DNA of 64,000 bases from Larkinella punicea (GTDB lineage: Bacteria > Bacteroidota > Bacteroidia > Cytophagales > Spirosomataceae), in the NCBI RefSeq assembly GCF_003334855.1, contig NZ_QOWE01000003.1, positions 339,015-403,014 on the forward strand. Reading direction: 5' to 3'. Positions 32,439 to 41,325 of the stretch are shown piece by piece (the stretch's first letter is position 1; every line of letters begins with the position of its first letter). A model generated the notes under the pieces. The model was given only the letters and a program-made list of their open reading frames with translations, did not search any database and was not told the DNA's origin. The position numbers were made by a program, and so were the translations under genes.

Positions 32439-33335
32439 TCACTCGATCAGGGTGTTTCCGTACAAGCTAAAATACCGGTGTTCCGGTAACTCATCGAACG
32501 CCGGTGTCAACTGCAAGCCGGGCGGTGTTGAACCAAAGCGGATGTTGGGCAAAAATTGCTCAAGTGCCGTATATATTTCGGCAAAAGGCGTGATTTCGCC
32601 GAACAAAATCACCTGCAACTCTTTCGGTTCGGTTTTCAATTCGTTAATGACGTAGAGGATGTAATACACCAGATCGGTGGCATTTTTGTAGGCAAACCGG
32701 TTGCAGAACCTGAATTCTCCGCCTTTTCGGTAAATAACCGTAACTGATTCATCTTCAAAGTTCAACGATAGTTTTTGATCCGAATTCAGCACCGAATCCG
32801 TCAGCGACGTTGCCTGAATCAGCGTGCTCGACTGGTGAACCAGCGTGATCTGCTGCAGGGGATAGGTGGCCGAGAGCCAGTCGGTCAGGGCATTGTCGAC
32901 GCTGAAAACCGCCTGAAAATCCTCTTTTTTGTGGGCATACGCCAGCGCGTGTTCCGAACTGGAGAGCGGATTGCCGCGCATCAACTGGAGGTACTGCGCT
33001 GCGTATTCTTTCCGGAACAGACTGGACGGAACCAGCGTAAACGATGGCGAATTGACCGACACCTGAATGCTTTTCCAGTAGGATGACTGAAGGATCGGGT
33101 GATTCTGGTAAATGGTTCGTAATGAGGGTAGTAGCGGGTTTTCGGTCAGCAGGGTCGGAAAGGTGTAATCCTCCAGCCAGACACACCGGCGGGGGTGGGG
33201 TTCGACCACACAAAACCGGAACCGTTCCTTGCCCATTTCCAGGCAAAGCTGGTAGGAATCGGTCGTTGACACATCAAAAGAATCTTCCCGAATGGCGACG
33301 GTTGGGGTCACAGTAGCAATGGTCTCGGTACGCAC
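32439..33335 (-). CDS. DUF3822 family protein
   Basis: 298 residues, start GTG. Matches the Bacteroidota DUF3822 form, an actin-fold-like protein (SYQLCLEMGKERFRFCVV, VSVNSPSFTLVPSSLF, YYILYVINELKTEPKELQVILFGE, YFSLYGNTL). Known position next to rsmD and coaD; role not established. Cytoplasmic, without signal peptide. The presence of coaD directly downstream supports the assignment. Confidence 0.8.
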   Translation of the reverse strand: MRTETIATVTPTVAIREDSFDVSTTDSYQLCLEMGKERFRFCVVEPHPRRCVWLEDYTFPTLLTENPLLPSLRTIYQNHPILQSSYWKSIQVSVNSPSFTLVPSSLFRKEYAAQYLQLMRGNPLSSSEHALAYAHKKEDFQAVFSVDNALTDWLSATYPLQQITLVHQSSTLIQATSLTDSVLNSDQKLSLNFEDESVTVIYRKGGEFRFCNRFAYKNATDLVYYILYVINELKTEPKELQVILFGEITPFAEIYTALEQFLPNIRFGSTPPGLQLTPAFDELPEHRYFSLYGNTLIE

Positions 33336-33437
33336 AAAAAAGTTAATGGGTTAACAGGTACAGTGGGAAGTTATATGTTTTCCAATTTTGGGAACATATT
33401 GTGAGCTAAATGTACAAAAATACCCGACAGACCACCG

Positions 33438-33926
33438 CTATTGTTTCAAATAACCTTTTAAGTGGAATACCTCCTCCATGGACTGGCACAGGCGGAACAT
33501 CCGGTGTACCTCATTTTCGGGGTACTTTTTGATTTCCTCGAACGTCATCAGCCGCACTTCGGTAATGATCTGGTTTTCGGCATCCATTTCCGGATCGAAC
33601 CCCTGGCGCAGGTGGCCGCCCACAATGCGGACGTCGAAAAACAGTTCCATCGCGTGCAGGGGTGTTTGCATGAATTCGTTGACAAACTGGAGTTCGCCCA
33701 CTTCAATGTCCAGACCGGTTTCTTCCTGAAATTCCCGAACCAGGGCTTCATAGGCGGTTTCGCCATATTGGGGGCCACCGCCCGGCGGACACCAGAAAGT
33801 ATCCGTGGGGCCAATGCCCCGGTGACGGACCATCAATAGTTTTCCGTCGATGAGGCACAAACCGCATACCCGCAGCCGCAGGCGATTGCCGTAGAGCCGC
33901 TTTACTTCTTCGCGTGCAATATCCAA
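33438..33926 (-). CDS. NUDIX hydrolase (MutT-like)
   Basis: 162 residues from TTG 33926; no ATG is available upstream of the conserved part. The Nudix box is complete: GGPQYGE, seven residues, then REFQEETGL (residues about 50-72). Preceded by LRVCGLCLIDGKLLMVRHRG, followed by a short C-terminal segment with basic helix (MFRLCQSMEEVFHLKGYL). Not closely like the NUDIX gene at 31093, which has an extra domain. Sanitising or signalling nucleotide hydrolase, substrate unknown. Separated from the CBS gene by a large palindrome. Confidence 0.85.
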   Translation of the reverse strand: MDIAREEVKRLYGNRLRLRVCGLCLIDGKLLMVRHRGIGPTDTFWCPPGGGPQYGETAYEALVREFQEETGLDIEVGELQFVNEFMQTPLHAMELFFDVRIVGGHLRQGFDPEMDAENQIITEVRLMTFEEIKKYPENEVHRMFRLCQSMEEVFHLKGYLKQ

Positions 33927-33963
33927 GTTGATTTCTGGTGGTTTCAGCCCGCAAATATAGGGA

Positions 33964-34089
33964 GAATTAAGAGTTAAGAGTTATGCTTTTTGCCCCTAAA
34001 TCCCCTAAAGGGGACTTGGACACCGCTCAAACCGGATGCTGAAAGTCCCCTTTAGGGGATTTAGGGGCAAAAAGCATAACTCTTAATTC
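33964..34089. repeat. Post-stop palindrome, CCCCTAAATCCCCT family, copy 6
   Basis: Core as in the other copies; the outer arms add TTATGCTTTTT and AATTAAGAGTT words only here. The left outer arm carries a tandem duplication of AAGAGTT that the right arm lacks. The right end overlaps the stop codon of the minus-strand CBS gene (34088-34090). Confidence 0.95.
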
Positions 34090-34525
34090 AATAGGGGCTT
34101 CCCGAAATGTAGCTTTCCAGGGAGTGGATGCGGGCTTTCTGGTCGTGGATGATGGCCGAAACGACGTCGTTGATGGAAATAATGCCGATGAGTTGGCCTT
34201 CGTCGACGACGGGCAGGTGGCGAATGTGTTTATCGGACATGATCAGCATGGCGTCTTCCAGGCGTTGATCAGAGCTGATGGTGATCAGGTTAGCGGTCAT
34301 CACCTCTTCGATCAGCGTGTCTTTCGACGCCCGGCCTTTCAGAATCCCTTTGCGGGCATAGTCGCGTTCCGAGAAGATTCCCGACAAATTTCCTTCATCG
34401 ATCACCAAAACGGCCCCGATATTTTTGGTAGCCATAGCTTCCAAAGCTTCATAAACCGTCGTGTTGGACGTGACGGAATAGATGGTGTTGATCGTTTTGC
34501 CTTGCAAAACCTGACGGATTTTCAT
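34088..34525 (-). CDS. Tandem CBS-domain protein
   Basis: 145 residues consisting of two CBS motifs only: residues 8-65 (TVYEALEAMATKNIGAVLVI, GIFSERDYARKGI) and 72-130 (SSDQRLEDAMLIMSDKHIRH, GIISINDVVSAII). Such proteins bind adenosyl nucleotides as energy sensors. Here it is a stand-alone protein without an attached enzyme; the partner is unknown. Short C-terminal tail (SLESYISGSPY). The start is ATG, without a visible Shine-Dalgarno sequence. Confidence 0.92.
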   Translation of the reverse strand: MKIRQVLQGKTINTIYSVTSNTTVYEALEAMATKNIGAVLVIDEGNLSGIFSERDYARKGILKGRASKDTLIEEVMTANLITISSDQRLEDAMLIMSDKHIRHLPVVDEGQLIGIISINDVVSAIIHDQKARIHSLESYISGSPY

Positions 34526-34717
34526 GATTTAAGGAAGTTTGGTAAATGGGTTGGGATCAAAATAAAAAAAAGGTATGATAAAAGCAATGCGGTGTTGTAT
34601 TTTGGATGCTATATGCCTTATAATTCTTAGAATTGTCAAAACTTGCTTGGTGATTCAAGGGTGGTAGTCGATTTGTTTTTAAAAAGAAGTACGCCTAAGT
34701 TTGAAAAAAAACCGCCT

Positions 34718-35107
34718 ATGATTTCCTTTCCATCGCGTGTGCGCAGACTGATCAGCGGGTTATTGTTCCTCGCAAGCCTGAGCCTGTCGTGCCAGCGGCC
34801 ACCGGTCAAAGCCCAGCAGGAAGACGTCAATCCGCTGGTGGGTTCCTGGGAAAAAGTGAACCCCTCGAAGTGCAGCCAGATGTACCCGGATGTGATCGAG
34901 TTCAGCGCGAACGGAGTATACCAAACGCAGTCGGAAGTAACCTCCGTGGCGATGGCCTGGGACGCCGGGACGTATGCGGTGGATCGGCAAATTGTGAAGA
35001 TCGCCAATGCCCTGGAAGTTTCGAAGCCCTACCGGTTTGTAATCAAGAACGAAATCGTTACGTTTGAGGATGAGCAGGGGTGCCGGTTTCCGTACCGGCG
35101 TATGTAA
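34718..35107 (+). CDS. Small lipoprotein, lipocalin-like
   Basis: 129 residues from ATG 34718 (MISFPSRVRRLISGLLFLASLSLSC); the longer frame to 34643 lacks protein character. Lipobox SLSC near residue 25, so a lipid-anchored envelope protein. The mature part (PLVGSWEKVNPSKC, VIEFSANGVYQTQSE, YAVDRQIVKIAN, FVIKNEIVTFEDEQG) looks like a lipocalin-like barrel of the type used for small-molecule detection or sensing in Bacteroidota. Two further Cys residues (PSKCSQ and GCRF) may form a disulfide. Precise family not named. Just upstream of the helicase on the same strand. Confidence 0.7.
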   Translation: MISFPSRVRRLISGLLFLASLSLSCQRPPVKAQQEDVNPLVGSWEKVNPSKCSQMYPDVIEFSANGVYQTQSEVTSVAMAWDAGTYAVDRQIVKIANALEVSKPYRFVIKNEIVTFEDEQGCRFPYRRM

Positions 35108-35150
35108 AATCGGTTGAAAAAAACCGGCTGTTATTCCGTATATTCGTACA

Positions 35151-36593
35151 ATGAATGATACTCTCACGCCCGCAGAATTGCTGGCGAAACGCTTCCCTTT
35201 CAAGCCTACTCCCGGGCAGCAGCACTTCTTTGAACAGATGAATCCGTTCATGATTCGGACTGAACATGAAAATTACCGGGATTGCTTTTTGCTGAAAGGC
35301 TATGCCGGTACCGGAAAAACCACCCTCATCAGTACGCTGATCAAAGTGTTGCCCAAATTTGGGTTCAAATCCGTTTTGCTGGCACCCACGGGCCGGGCGG
35401 CCAAGGTCATGGCGAATTACTCGAAGCGCATGGCCCAGACCATTCACCGGAAAATTTACCGCCAGGTGGCCGACTCCAGTTCGGGAAATCTGGTGTTTCA
35501 GCGGCAGAAAAATTACCACGAAGACACGGTTTTTATCGTCGATGAGGCCTCCATGATCAGCGATGATTCGGAGATCGGTATGAACGGACTGCTGGCCGAT
35601 CTGGTCGATTTTGTGTTTGAAAACCCTGGAAACCGCCTGATGCTGGTGGGAGATGTGGCGCAGCTTCCGCCCGTTGGCAAGGAACTCAGCCCGGCGCTCG
35701 ACAAAGGCTACCTGGAGCGGCATTTCGACATGGTGGTGGTAGAACAGGAGTTGATGGAAGTCATGCGGCAGGATGAACATTCGGGTATTCTGCTGAATGC
35801 CACCAACTTGCGGGATGTGCTGAATGATCCGAATCCGAAAATTCATCTGAACGTCCGGAAATTCCGGGACATCTATAAAATGACCGGCGAAAAGCTGGAA
35901 GATGGAATCCGGTATTGCTACGACAAATACGGGCGCGAAAATACCATCATCATCACGCGCTCCAACAAGATGGCCGTACAGTATAACCAGTACATTCGCC
36001 GGGCCATCAACCAGTGTGAAGAAGAACTCGACGCGGGCGACATGCTGATGATCGTCAAGAACAATTATACGGTGCTGGACGACGATTCTCCGGCGGGTTT
36101 TCTGGCCAACGGCGATTTTGTGGAGGTGATGAAAATCCGCAAACGCGAAGAACAGCACGGCCTTAAGTTTGCCACCGTCACCCTGCGGCTGGTCGATCTG
36201 GAGGAGCAACCCGAGTTTGAAACCAAGATCATTCTCGATACGCTGTATTCCCCACAGCCGTCGCTGGGACGGGAAGAAAACAAGCAGTTGTATGAGAGTG
36301 TCCAGCAGGATTATTTTTACATCAAATCGAAAAAGGAACGTTCCGAAGCCATCCGTCGCGATCCGTATCTGAGTGCGTTGCAGGTGAAGTTTGCCTACGC
36401 ATTGACCTGTCACAAGGCGCAGGGCGGCCAGTGGCCGGCGGTTTTTGTCGATCAGGGCTATTTGCCCGACGGACAGGTGAACCAGGATTTTGTGCGATGG
36501 CTCTACACGGCCATCACCCGGGCCACCGACGAAGCGTTTCTGATGAATTTTATGCCGCAATTTTTTGGAAACACCCCCCATGAACCTGACTGA
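35151..36593 (+). CDS. RecD/PIF1-like superfamily 1 DNA helicase
   Basis: 480 residues. Walker A GYAGTGKTTLI (residues 50-60), DEAS Walker B (VDEASMISDD), a GDVAQLPPVG motif III and the UvrD_C_2-type C-terminus (LTCHKAQGGQWPAVFVDQG, RWLYTAITRATDEAFL). Short compared with RecD2, so only the motor is present without an N-terminal extension. DNA-repair or recombination helicase; partners unknown. The next ORF overlaps its 3' end by 14 bases. The antisense frame over this gene is open for 550 codons, but it is a base-composition shadow. Confidence 0.92.
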   Translation: MNDTLTPAELLAKRFPFKPTPGQQHFFEQMNPFMIRTEHENYRDCFLLKGYAGTGKTTLISTLIKVLPKFGFKSVLLAPTGRAAKVMANYSKRMAQTIHRKIYRQVADSSSGNLVFQRQKNYHEDTVFIVDEASMISDDSEIGMNGLLADLVDFVFENPGNRLMLVGDVAQLPPVGKELSPALDKGYLERHFDMVVVEQELMEVMRQDEHSGILLNATNLRDVLNDPNPKIHLNVRKFRDIYKMTGEKLEDGIRYCYDKYGRENTIIITRSNKMAVQYNQYIRRAINQCEEELDAGDMLMIVKNNYTVLDDDSPAGFLANGDFVEVMKIRKREEQHGLKFATVTLRLVDLEEQPEFETKIILDTLYSPQPSLGREENKQLYESVQQDYFYIKSKKERSEAIRRDPYLSALQVKFAYALTCHKAQGGQWPAVFVDQGYLPDGQVNQDFVRWLYTAITRATDEAFLMNFMPQFFGNTPHEPD

Positions 36594-36873
36594 GTTTACC
36601 CAAACCCTGACCAACACCCAACCGCCGTTCGGTTTGCACCCGGTTGCCGAAGCCCTCTGGTATGACGCCAAAGGCAATTGGGAACAGGCCCACAACATTG
36701 CCCAAAGCAAGGAAGGAACCCGCGATTACGACCGGCTGCACGCCTATCTGCACCGCAAGGAAGGCGATGAGTGGAACGCCGGATACTGGTATCGCCGGGC
36801 GGGCGCAACGGTTTTTGCCGGCTCGCTGGACGACGAATGGAATGCGTTGATCCAGAATTTTCTAGCGAAGTAA
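36580..36873 (+). CDS. Small conserved hypothetical protein, 97 residues
   Basis: Not recognised as a named domain. Starts at ATG inside the last 14 bases of the helicase gene (MNLTEFTQTLTNTQPPFGLH), so it is translationally coupled. Features: WYDAKGNWEQAHNIAQ, DRLHAYLHRKEGDEWNAGYWYRRAG; aromatic- and His-rich helices that resemble a half-TPR or bifunctional helix pair. No signal peptide. Probably a cytoplasmic partner of the helicase or an independent short TPR-like protein. Confidence 0.75.
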   Translation: MNLTEFTQTLTNTQPPFGLHPVAEALWYDAKGNWEQAHNIAQSKEGTRDYDRLHAYLHRKEGDEWNAGYWYRRAGATVFAGSLDDEWNALIQNFLAK

Positions 36874-36876
36874 GCG

Positions 36877-38226
36877 ATGAAACGCATACGCTGGGTGATC
36901 GTTTTGCTGCTGGCCGTCCATACGGTTTGGGCACAGGGCTGGAAAGCCGGGGTCGCCCGGACGGTGATTACGCCTAAAGAATCGCAGTGGATGGCGGGCT
37001 ATGCAGCCCGTACCCGCCCCGCCGAGGGCAAACTCCACGATTTGTGGGCCAAAGCCCTGGCGCTGGAGGATGAAAAGGGAAACCGGGTGGTGCTGGTGAC
37101 CACCGATCTGCTGGGCTTTCCGAAAAAACTCTCGGACCAAATCCGGGAGCGGCTGAACCGCCAGTTCAATCTGTCGAAAGCACAGATCCTTCTGAACAGT
37201 TCGCACACCCATTCCGGGCCGGTTCTGGCCCACGCCCTGTACGACATTTACCCGCTCGATTCCGTCGAACTGGCGAAGATCGACCGGTATACCCGCCAAC
37301 TGGAAGACCAGATTGTGACGCTGGTTGGGCAAGCCCTGAAAGACCTTGAACCGGCGGAATTGTTCGCCCAGAACGGCGTAACGCGGTTTCAGGTCAACCG
37401 GCGCAACAACAAGGAAGGCTCGCTGCGGGAGCAAACCGAACTGAAAGGCCCGAATGACCACGCGGTTCCGGTGATCAAGGTGCTCGATAAGGCTGGGAAA
37501 CTCAAAGCCATTGCCTTCGGATATGCCTGCCACCCCACTGTGCTGGATCAATACCAATGGTCGGGCGATTACGTCGGGTTTGCGCAATTGGAACTGGAAA
37601 AAGCGCATCCGGGTGCGCTGGCTCTGTTTTTTCAGGGTGCCGCCGGGGATCAGAACCCGATGCCCCGCCGAACTGTTCCACTGGCCCGGCAACACGGTCG
37701 GGAACTGGCCGTGGCCGTGGATCGCGTGCTCGAAGAACCCATGCGAAAACTGACGGCCCAGGTTCGCACCGCCTATTCAGAAATCGACCTCCCGCTGGCG
37801 GCTCCGCCTTCGGAAGCCGAATTGACGAAAACCAGCCAGGAAGGGGAGAGTTACATGAAACGCTGGGCAACCCGGATGCTGGCCGAAAAAAGGCAGGGAA
37901 TACCGGTGTTGACCCATTATCCGTATCCAATGCAGGTGTGGCAGTTGGGCGACCAGCCGCTGCTCGCTTTCGGGGGTGAACTCGTTATCGAATATGCCAT
38001 TGCGTGCAAAAAGCGGTTTGGCCCGGACCTTTTCGTGCTGGGGTATTCCAACGATGTGATGGGCTACATTCCGTCAGCCACGGTTTTGAAAGAAGGCGGG
38101 TACGAAGGGGCTTCGTCGCAGATGGTCTACGGTTTGCCGGGTCTCTGGGATTCCACCGTTCCGGAATTGATCATTCAGGAAATCAACCGCTTAGCCGGGC
38201 AGGCTGGCGTGCCATCAATCAAATAA
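36877..38226 (+). CDS. Neutral ceramidase N-terminal domain-like hydrolase
   Basis: 449 residues with a signal peptide (MKRIRWVIVLLLAVHTVWAQ). Starts like neutral/alkaline ceramidases (GVARTVITPKESQWMAGYA) and carries the zinc segment SSHTHSGP near residue 109 and GYACHPTVL near 214. The catalytic Ser of true ceramidases lies in a GDxSPN loop; here the equivalent loop reads AAGDQNPM with no Ser, so a ceramidase activity is doubtful. A zinc-dependent hydrolase of unknown substrate, exported. Shares the strand with the helicase group, 3 bases after the small protein. Confidence 0.78.
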   Translation: MKRIRWVIVLLLAVHTVWAQGWKAGVARTVITPKESQWMAGYAARTRPAEGKLHDLWAKALALEDEKGNRVVLVTTDLLGFPKKLSDQIRERLNRQFNLSKAQILLNSSHTHSGPVLAHALYDIYPLDSVELAKIDRYTRQLEDQIVTLVGQALKDLEPAELFAQNGVTRFQVNRRNNKEGSLREQTELKGPNDHAVPVIKVLDKAGKLKAIAFGYACHPTVLDQYQWSGDYVGFAQLELEKAHPGALALFFQGAAGDQNPMPRRTVPLARQHGRELAVAVDRVLEEPMRKLTAQVRTAYSEIDLPLAAPPSEAELTKTSQEGESYMKRWATRMLAEKRQGIPVLTHYPYPMQVWQLGDQPLLAFGGELVIEYAIACKKRFGPDLFVLGYSNDVMGYIPSATVLKEGGYEGASSQMVYGLPGLWDSTVPELIIQEINRLAGQAGVPSIK

Positions 38227-38309
38227 GTTGATTAAATCGACTGTTTAGCAATGAGGAAAACGGCGGGATAGTTGTTATCTTTAGAAACAAGTCCTGAACC
38301 CTTCTCGTC

Positions 38310-38738
38310 ATGACCGGCAAACAAACGTATTTAACCTGGATCGTCGATGACGATGAGGAGTATGGCACCCTCCTCACAAAGGCTTTTTCCGAGAAAAAGC
38401 TGGATAGTCGACTGGATTTCTTTCTCAGCGGTCAGTTGGTGTTGGAAAAACTGGACGATGTCGATGGGGAACTTCCGGACTTGATTTTGCTGGATTTGGT
38501 ATTGCCAAAACGGGATGGGATCGACATTTTGCTGGCGATTCGCAGCAACCCGCGGACGATGCACATTCCGGTGTTGATCGTTAGTACTTCTACTTCACCC
38601 GCAACGATTAGCCTCTGTTATCAGCTAGGTGTTAATGCTTACGTAATGAAGCCCGGCCAATTTGACGATTTAGCCTATTTTGTCAATTCGATCTGCCGAT
38701 ATTGGCTTGAAATGTCCGATCAGCTCACCCGAACCTAA
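38310..38738 (+). CDS. Response regulator receiver protein
   Basis: 142 residues, receiver domain only. Acidic triad DDDE at residues 13-16, phosphoacceptor Asp62 in LILLDLVLPKRDG, switch Thr/Ser near LIVSTSTSP, and a Lys in YVMKPGQ near residue 118. No output domain; such proteins act by docking on other proteins or as phosphate shuttles. The orphan PAS kinase at 39136 is the nearest candidate partner, with 397 bases between them. Confidence 0.9.
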   Translation: MTGKQTYLTWIVDDDEEYGTLLTKAFSEKKLDSRLDFFLSGQLVLEKLDDVDGELPDLILLDLVLPKRDGIDILLAIRSNPRTMHIPVLIVSTSTSPATISLCYQLGVNAYVMKPGQFDDLAYFVNSICRYWLEMSDQLTRT

Positions 38739-39135
38739 TTCGGTTTATCCGCAAGAAGTAAATTGTTTTCATAGCGTTTTCCCGCCTTTTCGGTTCATAA
38801 TGCCCGTCGGCTGAGATGATGCTGCGTGTAAGGAATAGCGTTAGCACGGTTGTAAGGCTGATTTTAGGTATAATTTGACCAGAATAAGCGCTGTCTGCGG
38901 GAAAAATAAACTTCGTAAACTACGCCGGTAATTTTAGTAGGTTATTGAAATTTAAGCAATTAGCTTAAGTTTACAGAACATTCGTCTAATAATCGAGTTG
39001 TCTTCCGTAAAGGACCATTCTATACCGGTTTTGAAAGTAGCCAGGTGGTCGTCAGGAGTATAATAAATGTAGGTATTTTTTTTAACTGCGCGGCTGACTA
39101 CTTTTCCCCTTGGTCTGGCTTCCTGAGAACAGAAC
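38739..39135. other. 397-base gap without a supported gene
   Basis: Contains the leader of the PAS kinase. A minus-strand open frame (38952-39233) overlaps the kinase start and is not protein-like. Part of it (from 38968, AGTTTACAGAAC...) resembles sequence just after the kinase (from 40775, AGTTTACAGAAA...). No terminator seen after the response regulator. Confidence 0.6.
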
Positions 39136-40764
39136 ATGGCGGATTCCCAGAATGATAAACCGATAAAATCCCTACCGCCCGAAAAGCAGCCGAAGGACCA
39201 GTCTGATCTATTGCAAGGCATCCTGATCAACATTCCGACGGGTCTTTACGTCTATGATCCGGTTTTCAACGACGAGGGTCTGCCAACGGATTTTCGGCTG
39301 GTGTTGTTGAACCCGCTGGCGGCCCAACTGGTTGATCGTCCGTCGGACATATTGATCGGTGAGTCGATGAAGCTCCTTTTGCCAAGCCTGGTTACCATTG
39401 ATTTGTGTGCTTTGTCTGTTCAGGTTTTCCAAACCCGGCAAAACTACCAGTTCGAAACCGAATTTCACCACCGCGACGGTCTTGTGGGCTGGTACAAAAT
39501 CAGTATTTGCCGGTATGATCACCGGATTATTGTAACGACAATCGATATTACTGCCCTGAAAGAAGTGCAGGCCAGGTTGCAAAAGGTGACCGAAACCATG
39601 CAAACGATGCTGGATGGCTCACCGATTGCGATTTCGCAACTGAAAGCCGTCCGCGACCGGAGAGGGAATCTCATCGACTTTGTTTACGAAGGGGCCAACG
39701 AAAAATACGCTTTGCTGCTCAAACGCTCGGTCGGCGACCTGGTTGGAAAGCGGTTTTTAGGGTTGTTTCCGGAAGCCCGCGAGGTGATTTTTGCGGATTA
39801 TGGCCAGGTCATTGAAACCGGCGAACCCCGTCGCACCGAGCGATACTACGCGGGCGAGCCGTTGAGTGGCTGGTTCGATATTTCCATCATTAAAAATGAC
39901 GATGGCGTGGTGGCTTCGTATCTGGACATCAACGACCGCAAAGAAGCGGAAAGGCAGTTGGCGGTGACGATGCAAAACCTTCAGGAAGCTAAAAATCAGA
40001 CCGATATAGATTTGATCCGCTTGCAGATTGCCGAGGAAGAAGTCAACCGGGTGCTGCGGCACGAACGGGAAATAAACACCCACCAGTCGCAGTTCATTAC
40101 CTTTGTTTCACACCAGTTCCGCAATCCGATGACGGGCATTTTGCTGGCTGCCGAAGCGCTCGCTAAATACAGCGAACGGTCGACAGGGACGGTATTGGCC
40201 GAAAAGGTGGTGCATTATGCCCACCAGACCCGCCAGGAAGTCCAGCGGCTCGACAAACTGCTGACGAAAGTGTTGTTTCAGGATCGGATGCAGTTGCTGC
40301 AGATTGCGCTCCGGATCGAAGATGTAGAACTGGTGGCTTTTTGTAAGAATTTGATTGAGCAACAACTCGAACAGCATACGGATTACCAGCGGATTCAGTT
40401 TCAATGCGGTCAGGAAACGGTCTGGGCAAAAGGTGATCTGATCATTCTGGAGCAGGTGTTGGAAAACCTGATGAGCAATGCGTTAAAGTATTCCATCGGT
40501 TCCGAAAAACCGGTGGAAGTGGGGATCGATACGTCGGATCATGAAATCCGTATCTCGGTCAGGGATTTTGGAATCGGGATTCCGGGCGAAGAACTGGAAC
40601 ACATTGGCAAGACCTTCTTCCGGGCATCGAACACCTCCTTCATCTCGGGTATCGGGCTGGGGCTATCGTTATCCCGCCAGTTTATCAAGCAGCATGGGGG
40701 GCGTCTCGACGTCGAGAGTAAACTCAATCAGTATACGCTTTGCACGATTGTGTTGCCCTGCTGA
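39136..40764 (+). CDS. PAS-domain sensor histidine kinase
   Basis: 542 residues, cytoplasmic. Two PAS-like domains (residues 25-150 and 155-275), a short coiled coil, then HisKA (FVSHQFRNPMTGIL, His326) and HATPase_c (N box ENLMSNALKYS, G1 DFGIGIPGEE, G2 GIGLGLSLS). No membrane helix or transmitter receiver, so this is a soluble two-component kinase. Candidate partner: the receiver protein at 38310. The signal is unknown; the PAS domains lack a recognisable haem or flavin motif by eye. Confidence 0.9.
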   Translation: MADSQNDKPIKSLPPEKQPKDQSDLLQGILINIPTGLYVYDPVFNDEGLPTDFRLVLLNPLAAQLVDRPSDILIGESMKLLLPSLVTIDLCALSVQVFQTRQNYQFETEFHHRDGLVGWYKISICRYDHRIIVTTIDITALKEVQARLQKVTETMQTMLDGSPIAISQLKAVRDRRGNLIDFVYEGANEKYALLLKRSVGDLVGKRFLGLFPEAREVIFADYGQVIETGEPRRTERYYAGEPLSGWFDISIIKNDDGVVASYLDINDRKEAERQLAVTMQNLQEAKNQTDIDLIRLQIAEEEVNRVLRHEREINTHQSQFITFVSHQFRNPMTGILLAAEALAKYSERSTGTVLAEKVVHYAHQTRQEVQRLDKLLTKVLFQDRMQLLQIALRIEDVELVAFCKNLIEQQLEQHTDYQRIQFQCGQETVWAKGDLIILEQVLENLMSNALKYSIGSEKPVEVGIDTSDHEIRISVRDFGIGIPGEELEHIGKTFFRASNTSFISGIGLGLSLSRQFIKQHGGRLDVESKLNQYTLCTIVLPC

Positions 40765-41325
40765 GCGCCTGAGCAGTTTACAGAAAATATTTGTCTGATA
40801 ATTAATTCTTTTGTCGGTGAATCCGGGATATGGCACATTTATTGTCTAATCCATCCTGTAAGCAATTGGTCTTATTGTCAGGAGTTTAAACCTTCGACAA
40901 TAGACCGTTTTTCCAACACTTCTTTTGGTGTTCAGCTTATTTTCATATGAAAAGTAAGTCTGTTAATTTTCGTCGGCACTCCTCAATCATATGCTGATGT
41001 ATGCTCAAAAAAAGTAAAATTTTTCTTTTCGGCGAAATCTTGCCGTGCTAAATTTGCACGATTCGAAACCAAATCCGGGAGCTGAAGCAGGCAGTTTTCC
41101 ACGCTTTCGAGCAAAAATCCTGCTGTTACTGTGAAGTAGAATGTGGCGTCCTGGGAGTAGTTAGTCACCCTACCATTTCGATTTACCTGTAGCCCCCAAC
41201 AGTCGCAGACTGTCGGATCGAAACCTTGTTGCTTTTTAATTTTTAAACGGGATTTATCCCGATCGGATAACTATGGATTTTAATAAATTAATATAGTAAC
41301 ATTTTTTTATTTGTTAACGCAACGT
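40765..41325. other. 561-base gap, long leader of the secreted glycosidase-like gene
   Basis: Contains a TAAATTTG -7-like box (41049-41056), a CAGTCGCAGACTG inverted repeat near 41204 and a CGGGATTTATCCCG hairpin near 41249. A minus-strand frame at 40983-41168 is not protein-like. The A/T-rich last 60 bases may be the ribosome-access region. A seven-codon frame (ATG 41273) is seen just before the gene; its meaning is unclear. Confidence 0.5.

Noticed and set aside
4225..34074. GCCCC repeats considered as a CRISPR array
   Set aside because: The copies are widely separated, palindromic, and have no regular spacers or cas genes.
35058..36710. 550-codon open frame antisense to the helicase
   Set aside because: It mirrors the codon structure of a well-supported helicase gene, and its translation shows no domain. 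Long antisense frames are common here because of base composition.
38952..39233. 93-codon minus-strand frame before the PAS kinase
   Set aside because: Overlaps the kinase start and has no protein-like pattern.
41273..41296. Seven-codon frame as a leader peptide for the secreted glycosidase-like gene
   Set aside because: No amino acid bias or attenuator structure; probably chance in A+T-rich DNA.
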